From: Streptomyces sp. SID13031
Lineage (GTDB): Bacteria > Actinomycetota > Actinomycetes > Propionibacteriales > Kribbellaceae
Direction: 5' to 3'
Length of the DNA: 64,000 nucleotides
NCBI RefSeq assembly: GCF_010548305.1
Contig: NZ_JAAGLV010000001.1
Span: forward strand, 310,001-374,000
Shown here: positions 8,654 through 17,728 of the stretch, piece after piece
Layout: every line of letters starts with the position of its first letter
Position numbering within the stretch: the stretch's first letter is position 1
The notes under the pieces: generated by a model
The model's input: the letters and a program-made list of their open reading frames with translations, nothing else
What the model was told of the DNA's origin: nothing
Databases searched by the model: none
Program-made: the position numbers and the translations under genes

Positions 8654-9244
8654 TCACCAGTGATGGGCCACGTCGATCACGAGCCGGGTCGTGTTGCCCG
8701 GACCGGTGAGGACGTGGGTCTGGAACGGCAGCCGAGCCCGGACGCCGAGCGCCAGAGTCGTCTGGCCTTCGAAGCTGCCGCCCCAGGCCACTTGGCGGAA
8801 AGTGTCGTACCCGGCGACGGCAGACAGTTCCCGCTGGTTCTTCATCCGGTACGTCGCGCGGCCGGCCGCGTCGTACGCCGGTCCGTTGACGACGATCTGC
8901 AGGACGGCGCCCCCGCGAGTAGGGACCGGTGTGCCTGCTCCATCCATGGTGGCGACCTTGACGTAGCTGACCCGATACCCGGTCGCGCGCTTGCCGGCCA
9001 GGTCGATGACGAGCCGGTCGTAGCAGGCGTGCCGGCCGGTCCGGACGTTCTTCACGGCCGGCCCGGTCCAGGCTGTGCTTGCCTCAGGCAACGAACCCCA
9101 GGCGGTCGCGCAACTGCCCGAGCGGGCAGTCGATCGCTCGACGAGTGGGCTCGCCTGCGCCGGTACGGCGACCGCGGCGCCGGTGGCCAGAGCGGCGATC
9201 GCCAGCGTGACGATCGGGCGGCGAACGGAACTGAAGCTGCTCAT
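8654..9244 (-). CDS. Secreted AMIN-like domain protein
   Basis: A 196-aa exported protein of unknown role. A signal peptide spans about residues 1-32 (ending AQAS). The remainder matches the AMIN-like fold often annotated in actinobacterial secreted proteins, with the repeated pattern CYDRLVIDLAG near its start and TTRLVIDVAHHW at the end. AMIN-type domains generally bind cell-wall components, so a periplasm/cell-wall role is inferred. The ATG at 9244 is preferred over 9253 because GGAAGGG is 9 bases upstream of it rather than touching it. It is divergent from the GNAT gene. Confidence 0.6.
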   Translation of the reverse strand: MSSFSSVRRPIVTLAIAALATGAAVAVPAQASPLVERSTARSGSCATAWGSLPEASTAWTGPAVKNVRTGRHACYDRLVIDLAGKRATGYRVSYVKVATMDGAGTPVPTRGGAVLQIVVNGPAYDAAGRATYRMKNQRELSAVAGYDTFRQVAWGGSFEGQTTLALGVRARLPFQTHVLTGPGNTTRLVIDVAHHW

Positions 9245-9329
9245 GACGTTCATCCCTTCCGTGCTTGCTGAGGGGCCCTACTGATATGACGCCGAAAAGG
9301 GGGTGACGGTTGACCGGGAGGGGGACAAG

Positions 9330-10139
9330 ATGGCGGTGATGACACCTGATGAGCTGCTAGAGGTTTTCCACCGCCGGATCCGCCTGCCGGACGCCGACAC
9401 CATCCCCGGCTGGAAGCAGGAGCTGGACGGGCTCGTCCACCGCTCGTACTTCGAGGGCGAGGGTGGCGGCGGATTCGTCGAGGCCCCGCGCGGGCTCGGC
9501 GACGACCCGGACGCGGTGATCGCGGGGCAGATCGAGTTCTTCCGCGAGCGCGGGCTGGAGTTCGAGTGGAAGACCTATGGCTACGACGAGCCGGCTGACC
9601 TCGGTGAGCGGCTGATCGGCGCCGGATTCGTCGTGGCGGACCCGGAGACGCTGATCCTCGGCGAGGTGGACGCGATCTTGGCCCGGCCGGGGGCGCTGCC
9701 GTCGAAGGTGCGGATGCGGGACGTCGAGGGCGATCCGGCCGACTTCCACCGGATCGCAGTACTGATGGACACGCTGTGGCACAGCGGGCTGGAGGGGATC
9801 GAGGAGCGGCTGGCCGCGGAGCACCGGATGTTCCCGGACCGGCTGTCGGTGGCGCTGATCGAGGACGCGCTGCGGGGTCCCGAGGGGCCGGCGTTGACGG
9901 CCGCGTGGATCCGGTTCCATCCGGGGACGGGGTTCGCCAGCCTGTGGGGCGGCGGGACGCTGCCGGAGTGGCGGCGGCAGGGGCTCTACAGTGCGATCCT
10001 GGTCCACCGGGCGAAGATCGCGAAGGCGCGGGGGTACGAATTCCTCCGCGTCGACGCCTCCGAGGACTCCCGCCCGATCCTGCAGAAACTCGGCCTGCAC
10101 GCGGTCGCCACCACCACGCCGTACGAGTGGAAGCTCTGA
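9330..10139 (+). CDS. GNAT-family acetyltransferase
   Basis: A 269-aa protein with a C-terminal GNAT acetyl-CoA domain (about residues 140-265): a beta strand carrying FASLWGGGTLPEWRRQGLYSA with the Q/R-x-x-G-x-A-type pyrophosphate loop, then EFLRVDASEDSRPILQKLGL. The N-terminal half is helical and may form part of a double-GNAT fold. The substrate is not predictable. The ATG at 9330 has GGGAGGGGG about 5 bases upstream; the GTG at 9303 lacks a ribosome site. Confidence 0.8.
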   Translation: MAVMTPDELLEVFHRRIRLPDADTIPGWKQELDGLVHRSYFEGEGGGGFVEAPRGLGDDPDAVIAGQIEFFRERGLEFEWKTYGYDEPADLGERLIGAGFVVADPETLILGEVDAILARPGALPSKVRMRDVEGDPADFHRIAVLMDTLWHSGLEGIEERLAAEHRMFPDRLSVALIEDALRGPEGPALTAAWIRFHPGTGFASLWGGGTLPEWRRQGLYSAILVHRAKIAKARGYEFLRVDASEDSRPILQKLGLHAVATTTPYEWKL

Positions 10140-10199
10140 CACGCCCAACCCGGTGCGCGGAACGACCTGTGCAGGTTGTACGTTTCGGAGATCATGGCC

Positions 10200-12671
10200 A
10201 TGAAACTCACTTCGCGCTTCCGCCGGCTGCTGCAGCGCCCCGGCTCGATCGACCTCGGCCCGTACGAGAAGCTGACCACCGCGGTCGGTGATGCGGAGGA
10301 GTCGCTCCAGGACCTCACCGACGACGAACTCACCGAGGTCGTCACCGAGATGCGCACCACCGGCGGGCTCGACGAGGGTGACCAGATCGAGTTCCTCGCG
10401 CTCGCCCGGGAGGCCGGCCAACGAGCGATCGGCGAGCGGGCCTTCGACGGCCAGATCGTCGGCGCGCTCGCGCTGCTGCAGGGCCGGGTCGTCGAGATGG
10501 CGACCGGTGAGGGCAAGACCCTGGCCGGCGCGTTCGCCGCCGCCGGGTACGCGATCGGCGGCCGGCGCGTCCAGGTGATGGCCGTCAACGACTACCTCGC
10601 CCGCCGCGACGCGGAGTGGATGGGGCCGGTCTACAAGCTGCTCGGCGTCACGGTCAGCCACCTCGGCCAGGCGTCGACGCCGGAGGAGCGCCGCGAGGCG
10701 TACCAGGCCGACGTCTGTTACGCCCCGGTGAGCGAGCTGGGCTTCGACGTACTGCGTGACCGGCTGGTCGCCGATGTCGCCGACCGGGTCACCGTCAAGC
10801 CCGACGTCGCGCTCGTCGACGAGGCCGACTCGGTGCTCATCGACGAAGCCCGGGTGCCGCTGATCCTGGCCGGTGCGACCCGCACCGAGGAGCTCGACGA
10901 CGACGTGGTCGCGCTGGTCCGCACGCTGCGCGCCGGGATCGACTACGAGATCGACGGCGACGGCCGGACGGTCGCGCTGACCGACAAGGGCACCGACAAG
11001 GTCGAGGAGAACCTCGGCGGCATCAACCTGTACGAGGACGAGAACCTCGACCGGCTGACCCAGATCAACGTCGCGCTGCACGCCGAGGTACTGCTGCGCC
11101 GCGATGTCGACTACCTGGTCCGCGACGGCAAGGTCAGCCTGATCAACAACAACCGCGGCCGGATCGCCAAGCTGCAGCGCTGGCCCGACGGTCTGCAGGC
11201 CGCGGTCGAGGCCAAGGAGGCCGTCCCGGTCAGCGACTCCGGTGAGGTGCTCGACAGCATCACCGTGCAGGCGCTGGTCAGCAGCTACCCGACGCTGTGC
11301 GGCATGACCGGTACAGCGGTCGTCGTCGGCGAGCAGTTGCAGGAGTTCTACAAGGTCGAGGTCGCGGTCGTACCGCCGAACACGCCCAACATCCGCGTCG
11401 ACGAGCTGGACCGGCTGTACCTGACCGTCGACCAGAAGAACACGGCGCTGGTCAAGCACATCGGCGAGGTGCACGAGACCGGGCGGCCGATCCTGATCGG
11501 GACGCACAGTGTCGAGGAGTCCGAGCAGCTGAGCGACAAGCTCGAGGTCGCCGGGGTGCCGCACGTCGTACTGAACGCGAAGAACGACGCCGAGGAAGCC
11601 GCCATCGTCGCCGAGGCGGGTGTACCGGAGACGGTGACCGTCTCGACGCAGATGGCCGGCCGCGGTACCGACATCCGGCTGGGCGGGCGGGACGAGTCGC
11701 ACGACAAGGACCGCGCCATCGAGCTGGGCGGGCTGTACGTGATCGGCACCGGTCTGCACGCGTCGAGCCGGCTGGACGACCAGCTGCGGGGCCGCGCCGG
11801 GCGGCAGGGCGACCCGGGCGGCTCGCTGTTCTTCGCGAGCCTCGCCGACGAGCTCGTCACCCGGTACTCCGTGACGTCGGGCCTGCGTCCGTCGCCGGAC
11901 GAGGACGGCAGGCTGACCGACCGCAAGGCGATCGGGATGCTGGACCACGCGCAGCGGGTCGCCGACGGCGCGAACGCTGAGCTGCACCGGACGACCTGGT
12001 CGTACCACCGGCTCACCGGCCAGCAGCGGGCGATCCTGCTCGACACGCGCGAGAAGGTGCTGACCGAGGACCTGGCCGCCGAGGAGCTGGCGGAGCGAGC
12101 CAAGGAGCGGTACGACGAACTGGTCGAGGAGCTCGACGAGGACACGGTCAAGGCGGCGGCGCGCAAGATCGCTCTGCACCACCTGGACCGCAAGTGGACC
12201 GACCACCTGGCGTACCTGGCGGACCTGCGAGAGGGCATCCACCTCCGCTCGCTGGCCGGCGGCATCGTGCACATGAAGCCGATCGACGAGTTCAACAAGT
12301 CGGCGATCGCCTCCTTCGACACCCTGATCGCCGACGCCTGGACCGAGGCCGCCGAGACCTTCAAGGAAGCCGAGATCACCGCCGAAGGCCTGGACGAGGA
12401 AGCATCCGGCGTACCCCGCCCGACGGCGACCTGGACCTACCTCGTCAACGACAACCCCTTCGGCACCGAAGCCGACCGAATCCTCGGCCGCCTCCGCAAC
12501 GCCATCAAGCCCGAGTCGTTCGGCCAGTCGGAAGAGATCCCCGCCGAGGTCTTCGACGAGGACGACCTCCCCGAAGAACTCCGCGACCTGGACGAAGACG
12601 ACCTAGCCGACGACCTCCCCGAGGAACTCCGCGAAGCCGACGACGAGAAGAAGCCAGACACCAAAGACTGA
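10200..12671 (+). CDS. secA2: Accessory Sec translocase ATPase SecA2
   Basis: An 823-aa ATPase motor for export through the SecYEG channel. Motor domain 1 has Walker A ATGEGKTLAGA (residues about 101-111) and a DEAD-like VALVDEADSVLIDEA (about 201-215). Motor domain 2 ends with QMAGRGTDIRLGG and LRGRAGRQGDPG. The helical wing/scaffold is shorter than in housekeeping SecA and there is no C-terminal Cys zinc finger; the tail is instead very acidic (DEDDLPEEL and DEDDLADDLPEEL). These traits fit actinobacterial SecA2, which exports a small set of proteins. No accessory Sec genes are adjacent. ATG 10200 has GGAG 9 bases upstream; ATG 10194 is the alternative. Confidence 0.88.
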   Translation: MKLTSRFRRLLQRPGSIDLGPYEKLTTAVGDAEESLQDLTDDELTEVVTEMRTTGGLDEGDQIEFLALAREAGQRAIGERAFDGQIVGALALLQGRVVEMATGEGKTLAGAFAAAGYAIGGRRVQVMAVNDYLARRDAEWMGPVYKLLGVTVSHLGQASTPEERREAYQADVCYAPVSELGFDVLRDRLVADVADRVTVKPDVALVDEADSVLIDEARVPLILAGATRTEELDDDVVALVRTLRAGIDYEIDGDGRTVALTDKGTDKVEENLGGINLYEDENLDRLTQINVALHAEVLLRRDVDYLVRDGKVSLINNNRGRIAKLQRWPDGLQAAVEAKEAVPVSDSGEVLDSITVQALVSSYPTLCGMTGTAVVVGEQLQEFYKVEVAVVPPNTPNIRVDELDRLYLTVDQKNTALVKHIGEVHETGRPILIGTHSVEESEQLSDKLEVAGVPHVVLNAKNDAEEAAIVAEAGVPETVTVSTQMAGRGTDIRLGGRDESHDKDRAIELGGLYVIGTGLHASSRLDDQLRGRAGRQGDPGGSLFFASLADELVTRYSVTSGLRPSPDEDGRLTDRKAIGMLDHAQRVADGANAELHRTTWSYHRLTGQQRAILLDTREKVLTEDLAAEELAERAKERYDELVEELDEDTVKAAARKIALHHLDRKWTDHLAYLADLREGIHLRSLAGGIVHMKPIDEFNKSAIASFDTLIADAWTEAAETFKEAEITAEGLDEEASGVPRPTATWTYLVNDNPFGTEADRILGRLRNAIKPESFGQSEEIPAEVFDEDDLPEELRDLDEDDLADDLPEELREADDEKKPDTKD

Positions 12672-12680
12672 CTCTCTAGC

Positions 12681-12714
12681 CAACAGCCACCACAGCAACC
12701 TGTGGTGGCTGTTG
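12681..12714 (+). terminator. Perfect hairpin terminator after secA2
   Basis: CAACAGCCACCACAG at 12681-12695 and CTGTGGTGGCTGTTG at 12700-12714 pair perfectly (15 bp) around a 4-nt loop. It starts 9 bases after the secA2 stop. Confidence 0.85.
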
Positions 12715-12936
12715 TATGTGCCCCACTCGTACTCGTGTCGCGGGCCGGCGCATGGTGCCCACCCGAACCCCATGCGGTGCGCCCTTGATCCGTTCGGGGC
12801 ACCCCGGTCACACGAAGCTGCGGGTCGGGACCAAGCAGGCCATCGGTCTCGAGGTGGCGCAGTACGTCGATGAGCCTGGCTGGCGCCCGGCTCGGGCCTG
12901 GCGACTAGGGATGTCGCCGGCCCGAGCCAGGCGGCG

Positions 12937-13131
12937 CTAGCTAGGAGTCAGACCGGCTTCGCTTTCGGCCGTCGGAAGGGTGATGCTCCATTCCCCGACT
13001 GAGTCGTTGCGAACCGAGACCCGGCCGACCAGGCGGCCCGCGGGAAGCTCGCCGTTTGCCCCTGGTGGCACGTTCGTTACCGGCCCCCAAGTTCGAGTTG
13101 GATCGAACCCACGGGTACAGGCGCTCCAGTA
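12937..13131 (-). pseudogene. Possible remnant of an unidentified gene
   Basis: An open minus-strand stretch of 65 codons with protein-like composition (for example GRLVGRVSVRNDSVGEW) but no start codon, preceded by a stop. It reads like the C-terminal end of a protein whose front is gone. The family is not recognised, and it could be chance. Confidence 0.25.
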
Positions 13132-13153
13132 TCAGCCCCCGACCCGTGGGTTC
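13105..13153 (-). terminator. Hairpin downstream of the diguanylate cyclase gene
   Basis: GAACCCACGGGT at 13105-13116 and ACCCGTGGGTTC at 13142-13153 pair perfectly (12 bp) with a 25-nt loop. It lies 19 bases beyond the stop of the leftward GGDEF gene, so it probably ends that transcript. Confidence 0.5.
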
Positions 13154-13171
13154 CCGCCGAGAAACGTTCAG

Positions 13172-14485
13172 TTAGCGTGAACATACGGGAGCTGTGACGA
13201 CGCAGTTCCGCCCCGCATTCTTGGCGGCATACGTCGCGGTGTCTGCCGCCAGCAGCAGTTCGTCGAGGGTGCTGCCTGCGGTCGGGTAGGCCGCGGCACC
13301 GATGGAGCAGGTGAGACTGTCGACGGTCGTCAGACCTTGAGCGGTGAGGACGACGGTCGTGAGGGCGGCGATCCGGCGGCGGATCCGCTCGGCCGCCTGT
13401 TCGGTTTCGTCGTCGGTGGTGTTCGGCAACAGAATCGCGAACTCCTCACCGCCAAGGCGGCCGACCAGATCGTCGGTCCGGATCTCGTGCTTCAGCTCAT
13501 CGGCGGCAGCCTTCAGCACCTGATCGCCGGCCAGATGACCGTAGGTGTCGTTGATCGCCTTGAAGTGGTCCAGATCCAGATAGAGCACCCCGAGCGGAGT
13601 GTTGCCGTTCCGTGCCCTGTCGAGTTCTTTGGCTGCGATCTCATGCCAGAACACGCCGTTCGCCAGTCCGGTGTGCTGGTCCGTCCGCGCGGCGAACTGG
13701 AACTGCCCGACCAACAGTGAGCGGTGCAGCCCGAGCACCGTGCTGAGCGCGACGAGAGTCAGCCACGGCTGTGTACTCAGTAGCACCGCGGTGGCGATGC
13801 CGAGCCCCAGTTCGGCGGCCACGATGATCTGGTCGCCCGGGCGACCGAGAACCTTGCCGACGCTGCTGTCCGGATTGGAGAGCGAGACCGCGCCGACGAC
13901 CAGAGTGAAGTTGACGAACCAGTAGCTGGCCGCCGCCGCGACCACGGCGACCAGTCCGATCAGACCGCCGGCGTAGCCGGGGTGCGAGCTCGGGTTGATC
14001 GTGTTGACGCACATCCAGGCAGCTCCCGAGGCCAGTACGAGGGTGGCCGCCGAGAAGAAGCTGCGATGCGGAGCGATCCGCCGCAGCCGGAACCAGGAGT
14101 GCAGCGAGCTGAAGGCGATGATGGCGATCGCCAGCGGTGGCGACAGGATCAGGACGCCGGCGAAGATCCACATCGACTTCAGGTTCACGTAGGTGGCGCC
14201 TTCGGCGGCGGCCCAGCGTAGCCGCTCGATCTCGCGGCCGGCTTCGATGTGGATCGCGGATCCGAGGGCCAGGATGCCGAGCCGGATCCAGTCGTCGGCA
14301 GTGGTGCGGAGGCCGCCGAACGAGACGGCCAGCACGGCGACGGCCAGCAGGTCGACCGAAAGCACGTATCCCAGCACAGCAGGGCGCGCGGACCACAGAG
14401 CCCAGTGCGAGGGCGACCATGACGAGACGGCGTCGGTCTCGCGACGGCGCCTGCGCTTTGGTCTCCAATGCCGGATACTCGACAT
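13172..14485 (-). CDS. Membrane-bound diguanylate cyclase (GGDEF)
   Basis: A 437-aa enzyme that makes cyclic di-GMP from two GTP. The N-terminus is Arg-rich and cytoplasmic; residues about 35-255 hold roughly six to eight hydrophobic segments of a membrane sensor. The GGDEF domain (about 270-430) has the active-site form VGRLGGEEFAILLP, plus the conserved LYLDLDHFKAINDTYGHLAGD. No inhibitory RxxD sits just before GGEEF (DDLVGRLGGEEF). The ATG at 14485 has GGGGGA 6 bases upstream; the GTG at 14542 would add residues without a ribosome site. It ties to BldD, the c-di-GMP receptor encoded at the far end of this window. Confidence 0.92.
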   Translation of the reverse strand: MSSIRHWRPKRRRRRETDAVSSWSPSHWALWSARPAVLGYVLSVDLLAVAVLAVSFGGLRTTADDWIRLGILALGSAIHIEAGREIERLRWAAAEGATYVNLKSMWIFAGVLILSPPLAIAIIAFSSLHSWFRLRRIAPHRSFFSAATLVLASGAAWMCVNTINPSSHPGYAGGLIGLVAVVAAAASYWFVNFTLVVGAVSLSNPDSSVGKVLGRPGDQIIVAAELGLGIATAVLLSTQPWLTLVALSTVLGLHRSLLVGQFQFAARTDQHTGLANGVFWHEIAAKELDRARNGNTPLGVLYLDLDHFKAINDTYGHLAGDQVLKAAADELKHEIRTDDLVGRLGGEEFAILLPNTTDDETEQAAERIRRRIAALTTVVLTAQGLTTVDSLTCSIGAAAYPTAGSTLDELLLAADTATYAAKNAGRNCVVTAPVCSR

Positions 14486-14532
14486 TACGTTTCCCCCAGC
14501 CCCACTGGTGGTCCTCACTGACCAGAGTAAAC

Positions 14533-14552
14533 GTGACATCACGCAATGTCAC
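14533..14552 (-). promoter_or_regulatory. BldD-like palindrome upstream of the diguanylate cyclase
   Basis: GTGACAT at 14533-14539 and ATGTCAC at 14546-14552 form a perfect inverted repeat. The left part also reads GTGACATCAC, matching the GTGA...TCAC shape of the known BldD box. It lies about 48 bases before the cyclase ATG. In Streptomyces, BldD is known to regulate cyclase genes; binding here is inferred. Confidence 0.4.
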
Positions 14553-14658
14553 TGCGTCAGGCCGCGGCGGCGATCAGGACCGGGAGGAGGTGTCTCGCGA
14601 TGCACAACGAGTGGCCGTGATCTGTTGATCCAGCGCCAGTCCTCGCCAAACCCCCAAG

Positions 14659-15900
14659 CTAAGCAGCAACTGCGCGCTGATAGCCGCGGGCGGCACCGAC
14701 GGCGAAGAGGACTCCCAGGACACCCGCAGCTGCTACGACCAAGCTTGGCTGCACGCTGTCTGCCGCAACTCCGGCGGCGAGTACCCCAATCCCCTGAGAA
14801 ACGATCAGCGCGGTGCGGGCCAGGCCGATTGCCTGACCGCGCTGCGCGTCAGGTATGTCCTGGACGAAGGTGGCCTGCGCGGTGGGCAGGTATGCCGCAG
14901 ACAGTCCTGACAAAGCCCACAAGGCCACGGTCACCCACAAGCCGGGGCTGAACACGCACGCCATCAATGGGACGCAGGTGCCGATCGCGAGTGGTCCGAG
15001 GATGGTCAGCCGTTTCGACGGGGCCATCCGGGAGAACAGCAGGATGCCGACGACCTGCCCGGCCGGATTCGCCGCGAAGAGAACACCCGCCGCGGCCGCA
15101 CCGCCGCCGACTGTCGCGGCGTACGGAACGGCCAGTCCTTCGACCGTTATATAGAAGCCGGGTACACAGACGAGTGCCGTCAGGTACCGCAGCTTCCGGT
15201 TGCCCCAGACGAGCCGTGCTCCGGCGGCCAGCGAACCCCACCAGCTCGGCCGGGCAGTCGGGCCGTCCCAGGTGGGAACCGGGCGTTCCTTCACACCAAG
15301 CTGCAGCAGTACTGCCGACAGTGCAAAGGAGGCCGCGTTGAGCGCCAGCGCCTGACTCGCCCCTAGGGCGGCGACGAGTGTTCCGCCGGAGACGAACCCG
15401 ATCAGCTGGGCGCCCTGACCGGTGACGACGGAGAGTCCGGTAGCGGCCTTGTACTTGTCGCCGGTCATGATCGTCGCCAGCAGTGCGGACCGGGCGGACT
15501 GGAAGGGTGCCGCGAGCAACTGCACTACGACCAGCAGTACGCACAGGACCCACAAAGGCGCGCCGGGGATCGCCATCATCGCGACCAGCGCCGCGCGGGC
15601 GAGGTCGCAGCCGACCACCAGGCGGCGGCGGGGGTACCGGTCGGCGAGGCCGCCCAGCAGTGGACCGCCGGCGATGTCGGGCAGGAAGGTGAGGGCGTAG
15701 GTGAGTGCGGACAGACCTGCTGAGCCCGTCCGGTCGAACACCAGCACCGCGAGGGCCACCCGGGCCAACTGGTCGCCGATCACAGAGCCCACGAGAGCTG
15801 CCCAGAGCCAGCGGAACTCCGCTACCGCGAAGACGTCGCGGTAGGTTGCCGGTCGGTCGGCGGGGTCGGTTGTGGCGGGGTCGGCGGGGCGGCGGGCCAT
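14659..15900 (-). CDS. MFS transporter
   Basis: A 413-aa inner-membrane protein of the major facilitator superfamily, resembling the MFS_3/enterobactin-exporter-like group. About 12 hydrophobic segments are present, with a motif A-type loop GGLADRYPRRRLVVG at residues about 80-95 and a repeat of it in the second half (RMAPSKRLTILGP). It is a probable exporter of a small molecule or drug. It is transcribed in the same direction as the diguanylate cyclase but separated from it by about 170 bases, so co-transcription is uncertain. Confidence 0.85.
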   Translation of the reverse strand: MARRPADPATTDPADRPATYRDVFAVAEFRWLWAALVGSVIGDQLARVALAVLVFDRTGSAGLSALTYALTFLPDIAGGPLLGGLADRYPRRRLVVGCDLARAALVAMMAIPGAPLWVLCVLLVVVQLLAAPFQSARSALLATIMTGDKYKAATGLSVVTGQGAQLIGFVSGGTLVAALGASQALALNAASFALSAVLLQLGVKERPVPTWDGPTARPSWWGSLAAGARLVWGNRKLRYLTALVCVPGFYITVEGLAVPYAATVGGGAAAAGVLFAANPAGQVVGILLFSRMAPSKRLTILGPLAIGTCVPLMACVFSPGLWVTVALWALSGLSAAYLPTAQATFVQDIPDAQRGQAIGLARTALIVSQGIGVLAAGVAADSVQPSLVVAAAGVLGVLFAVGAARGYQRAVAA

Positions 15901-16333
15901 CCGATCAAGCTACCCAGGGTCGGGGGTCGCCTGCCTGCGGTCACGGTGTGCCGTTATCCGTTCGGTGCCCGCAGTGGGTGTGATCTGGGTGACGCCGGGT
16001 CTGGTGAAACGTTGGGGGGCTCTTCTGCGATGTAGGAGACAGGGGAGAACTGGGGACCGATGGGACGACATGAATTGCCGGGGCGAGTGGCGGCCGGTAC
16101 TGCGGGGCAGGAGGTCTCGTTGCGCCTGCGTGGCTTGTGGTTGCTGATTGCGAGCGGCACGCGGCAGGCCACCGAGCAGGATGACGAGGAGCTGCTGAAT
16201 GGGCTGAACACCTGTGATCCGCCGCCGCGGCAGGCGCTCCGCCGGTGCCGGCGGAGGATTTGACAGCGGTGGCCGGAGCCGGGTTCTGGGCTCGGAGCGC
16301 GGGACTGTCGGTGGGGTTGGTTAGGGTCGGGGG
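15901..16333. other. 433-base divergent intergenic region
   Basis: It lies between the leftward MFS gene and rarA. A short inverted repeat CTCCGCCGG-N2-CCGGCGGAG is at 16237-16256. Before rarA, TAGGGT at 16322-16327 sits 6 bases ahead of the GTG and could be a -10 box for a leaderless rarA mRNA. A 67-codon frame at 16060-16263 has no recognisable family and weak support, so it is not called. Confidence 0.4.
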
Positions 16334-17728
16334 GTGAGTGATGGGTTGTTCGAGCTGCCAGGAGTGCCTGCTTCCAGTCGTGGGGGCGGGAGTTTGGCCG
16401 ACGCCGATCACACCTCGGCTCCGTTGGCGGTGCGGATGCGGCCGCGGAGTCTGGACGAGCTGGTCGGGCAGCAGCATCTGCTGAGTCCGGGGTCGCCGTT
16501 GCGGCGGCTGGTCGAGGGCGATCAGCCGATGTCGTTGCTGTTGTGGGGACCGCCCGGGACCGGGAAGACCACCATCGCGGCGGTGGTGTCGCATGCCACC
16601 AACCGGAAGTTCGTGGAGTTGTCCGCGGTCACCGCCGGGGTGAAAGAGGTCCGGCAGGTGATCGACGGCGCCCGGCGGGACCTGACCCGGGCCGACACCG
16701 TCGAGACCGTGCTGTTCATCGACGAGGTGCACCGGTTCACGAAGGCCCAGCAGGATGCGCTCCTGCCGGGCGTGGAGAACCGCTGGGTGACGCTCGTCGC
16801 GGCGACCACCGAGAATCCGTTCTTCTCGGTCATCTCGCCGCTGCTGTCCCGCTCGCTGCTGCTCACGCTCGAGTCGCTCACCGACGACGACATCGCCGTA
16901 CTGCTCGACCGGGCACTCATCGACGAGCGCGGGCTGAACAACGAGTACCGGCTGGAAGACGACGCGAAGGACCACCTGCTCCGGATGGCCGGCGGCGACG
17001 CCCGCCGGGCTCTCACCTACCTCGAGGCAGCCGCCGGCGCCGCCAAAGCCAAGGCCAAGGATCCCAAGGCCAAGGATCCCAAGGCCGAGGTAGCCGTCAT
17101 CGACCTGAAGACGCTGGAGACCGCGGTCGATCGGGCAGCCGTCCGGTACGACCGGGCAGGCGACCAGCACTACGACGTCACCTCCGCGATGATCAAGTCG
17201 ATCCGCGGCTCGGACGTCGATGCCGCGATGCACTACCTGGCCCGGATGATCGAGGCCGGTGAGGATCCGCGCTTCATCGCCCGCCGGCTGGTGATCTCGG
17301 CCAGTGAGGACATCGGTATGGGTGATCCGACCGCGCTGGGTGTCGCCGTCGCGGCCGCCGAAGCGGTGCAGTTGATCGGAATGCCCGAGGCAAGGATCAA
17401 CCTGGCCCAGGCCGTCGTCGCACTCGCCCTCGCACCGAAATCCAATGCCGTCATCATGGCGATCGACGCGGCGATCGCCGACGTCAAAGCCGGCAAGATC
17501 GGCCCGGTCCCATCGCACCTGCGGGATGCCCACTACGCCGGCGCCAAGAAAATCGGTCACGGATCGTCATATCAGTACTCCCACAACGATCCCCGCGGTG
17601 TGGTCGGCCAGCAGTACGCCCCCGACGTCGTCGACAAGGTGGACTATTACCAGCCGACCCGGCGCGGCGGTGAGGCGGCCTATGCCGAGGCGCTGACCAA
17701 GATCCGGGAGATCCTCCGGAAGCGCTGA
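16334..17728 (+). CDS. rarA: Replication-associated recombination protein A (AAA+ ATPase)
   Basis: A 464-aa AAA+ ATPase related to RarA/MgsA and clamp-loader subunits; it acts at stalled replication forks. Seen are the N-terminal [15 protein letters not shown], Walker [10 protein letters not shown] (about residues 73-81), Walker [11 protein letters not shown] (about 131-140), sensor 1 [11 protein letters not shown], and the C-terminal tetramerisation region with [15 protein letters not shown] and [12 protein letters not shown] low-complexity insertion [15 protein letters not shown] (from about residue 236) is encoded by a near-perfect 15-bp repeat. The gene sits upstream of alaS in other actinobacteria as well. 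Confidence 0.95.
   Translation: MSDGLFELPGVPASSRGGGSLADADHTSAPLAVRMRPRSLDELVGQQHLLSPGSPLRRLVEGDQPMSLLLWGPPGTGKTTIAAVVSHATNRKFVELSAVTAGVKEVRQVIDGARRDLTRADTVETVLFIDEVHRFTKAQQDALLPGVENRWVTLVAATTENPFFSVISPLLSRSLLLTLESLTDDDIAVLLDRALIDERGLNNEYRLEDDAKDHLLRMAGGDARRALTYLEAAAGAAKAKAKDPKAKDPKAEVAVIDLKTLETAVDRAAVRYDRAGDQHYDVTSAMIKSIRGSDVDAAMHYLARMIEAGEDPRFIARRLVISASEDIGMGDPTALGVAVAAAEAVQLIGMPEARINLAQAVVALALAPKSNAVIMAIDAAIADVKAGKIGPVPSHLRDAHYAGAKKIGHGSSYQYSHNDPRGVVGQQYAPDVVDKVDYYQPTRRGGEAAYAEALTKIREILRKR

Larger units (their letters stand above)
12715..13171. other. Gene-poor gap with inverted repeats between convergent genes
   Basis: About 460 bases between the secA2 terminator and the stop of the diguanylate cyclase on the other strand. 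It holds an inverted repeat with arms at 12889-12905 and 12913-12928 (one bulged base), an open minus-strand stretch (12937-13131) and a hairpin at 13105-13153. No complete gene is supported. Confidence 0.5.

Noticed and set aside
9357..12272. 971-codon minus-strand open frame opposite the GNAT gene and secA2
   Set aside because: It is antisense to SecA2 with all its motifs; the translation is rich in Asp/Val/Leu/Arg shadow codons.
13091..13108. GTTCGA-N6-TCGAAC resembling an SOS box
   Set aside because: The half-sites are in the reverse order and spacing is 6, so it does not fit TCGAAC-N4-GTTCGA.
13080..13155. tRNA-like T-arm sequence near a long hairpin
   Set aside because: No acceptor stem, D arm or anticodon arm can be built; the hairpin is better explained as a terminator.
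15941..17560. Long minus-strand open frame opposite rarA
   Set aside because: It is antisense to a clear AAA+ gene and its translation has no family features; high GC makes such shadows common.
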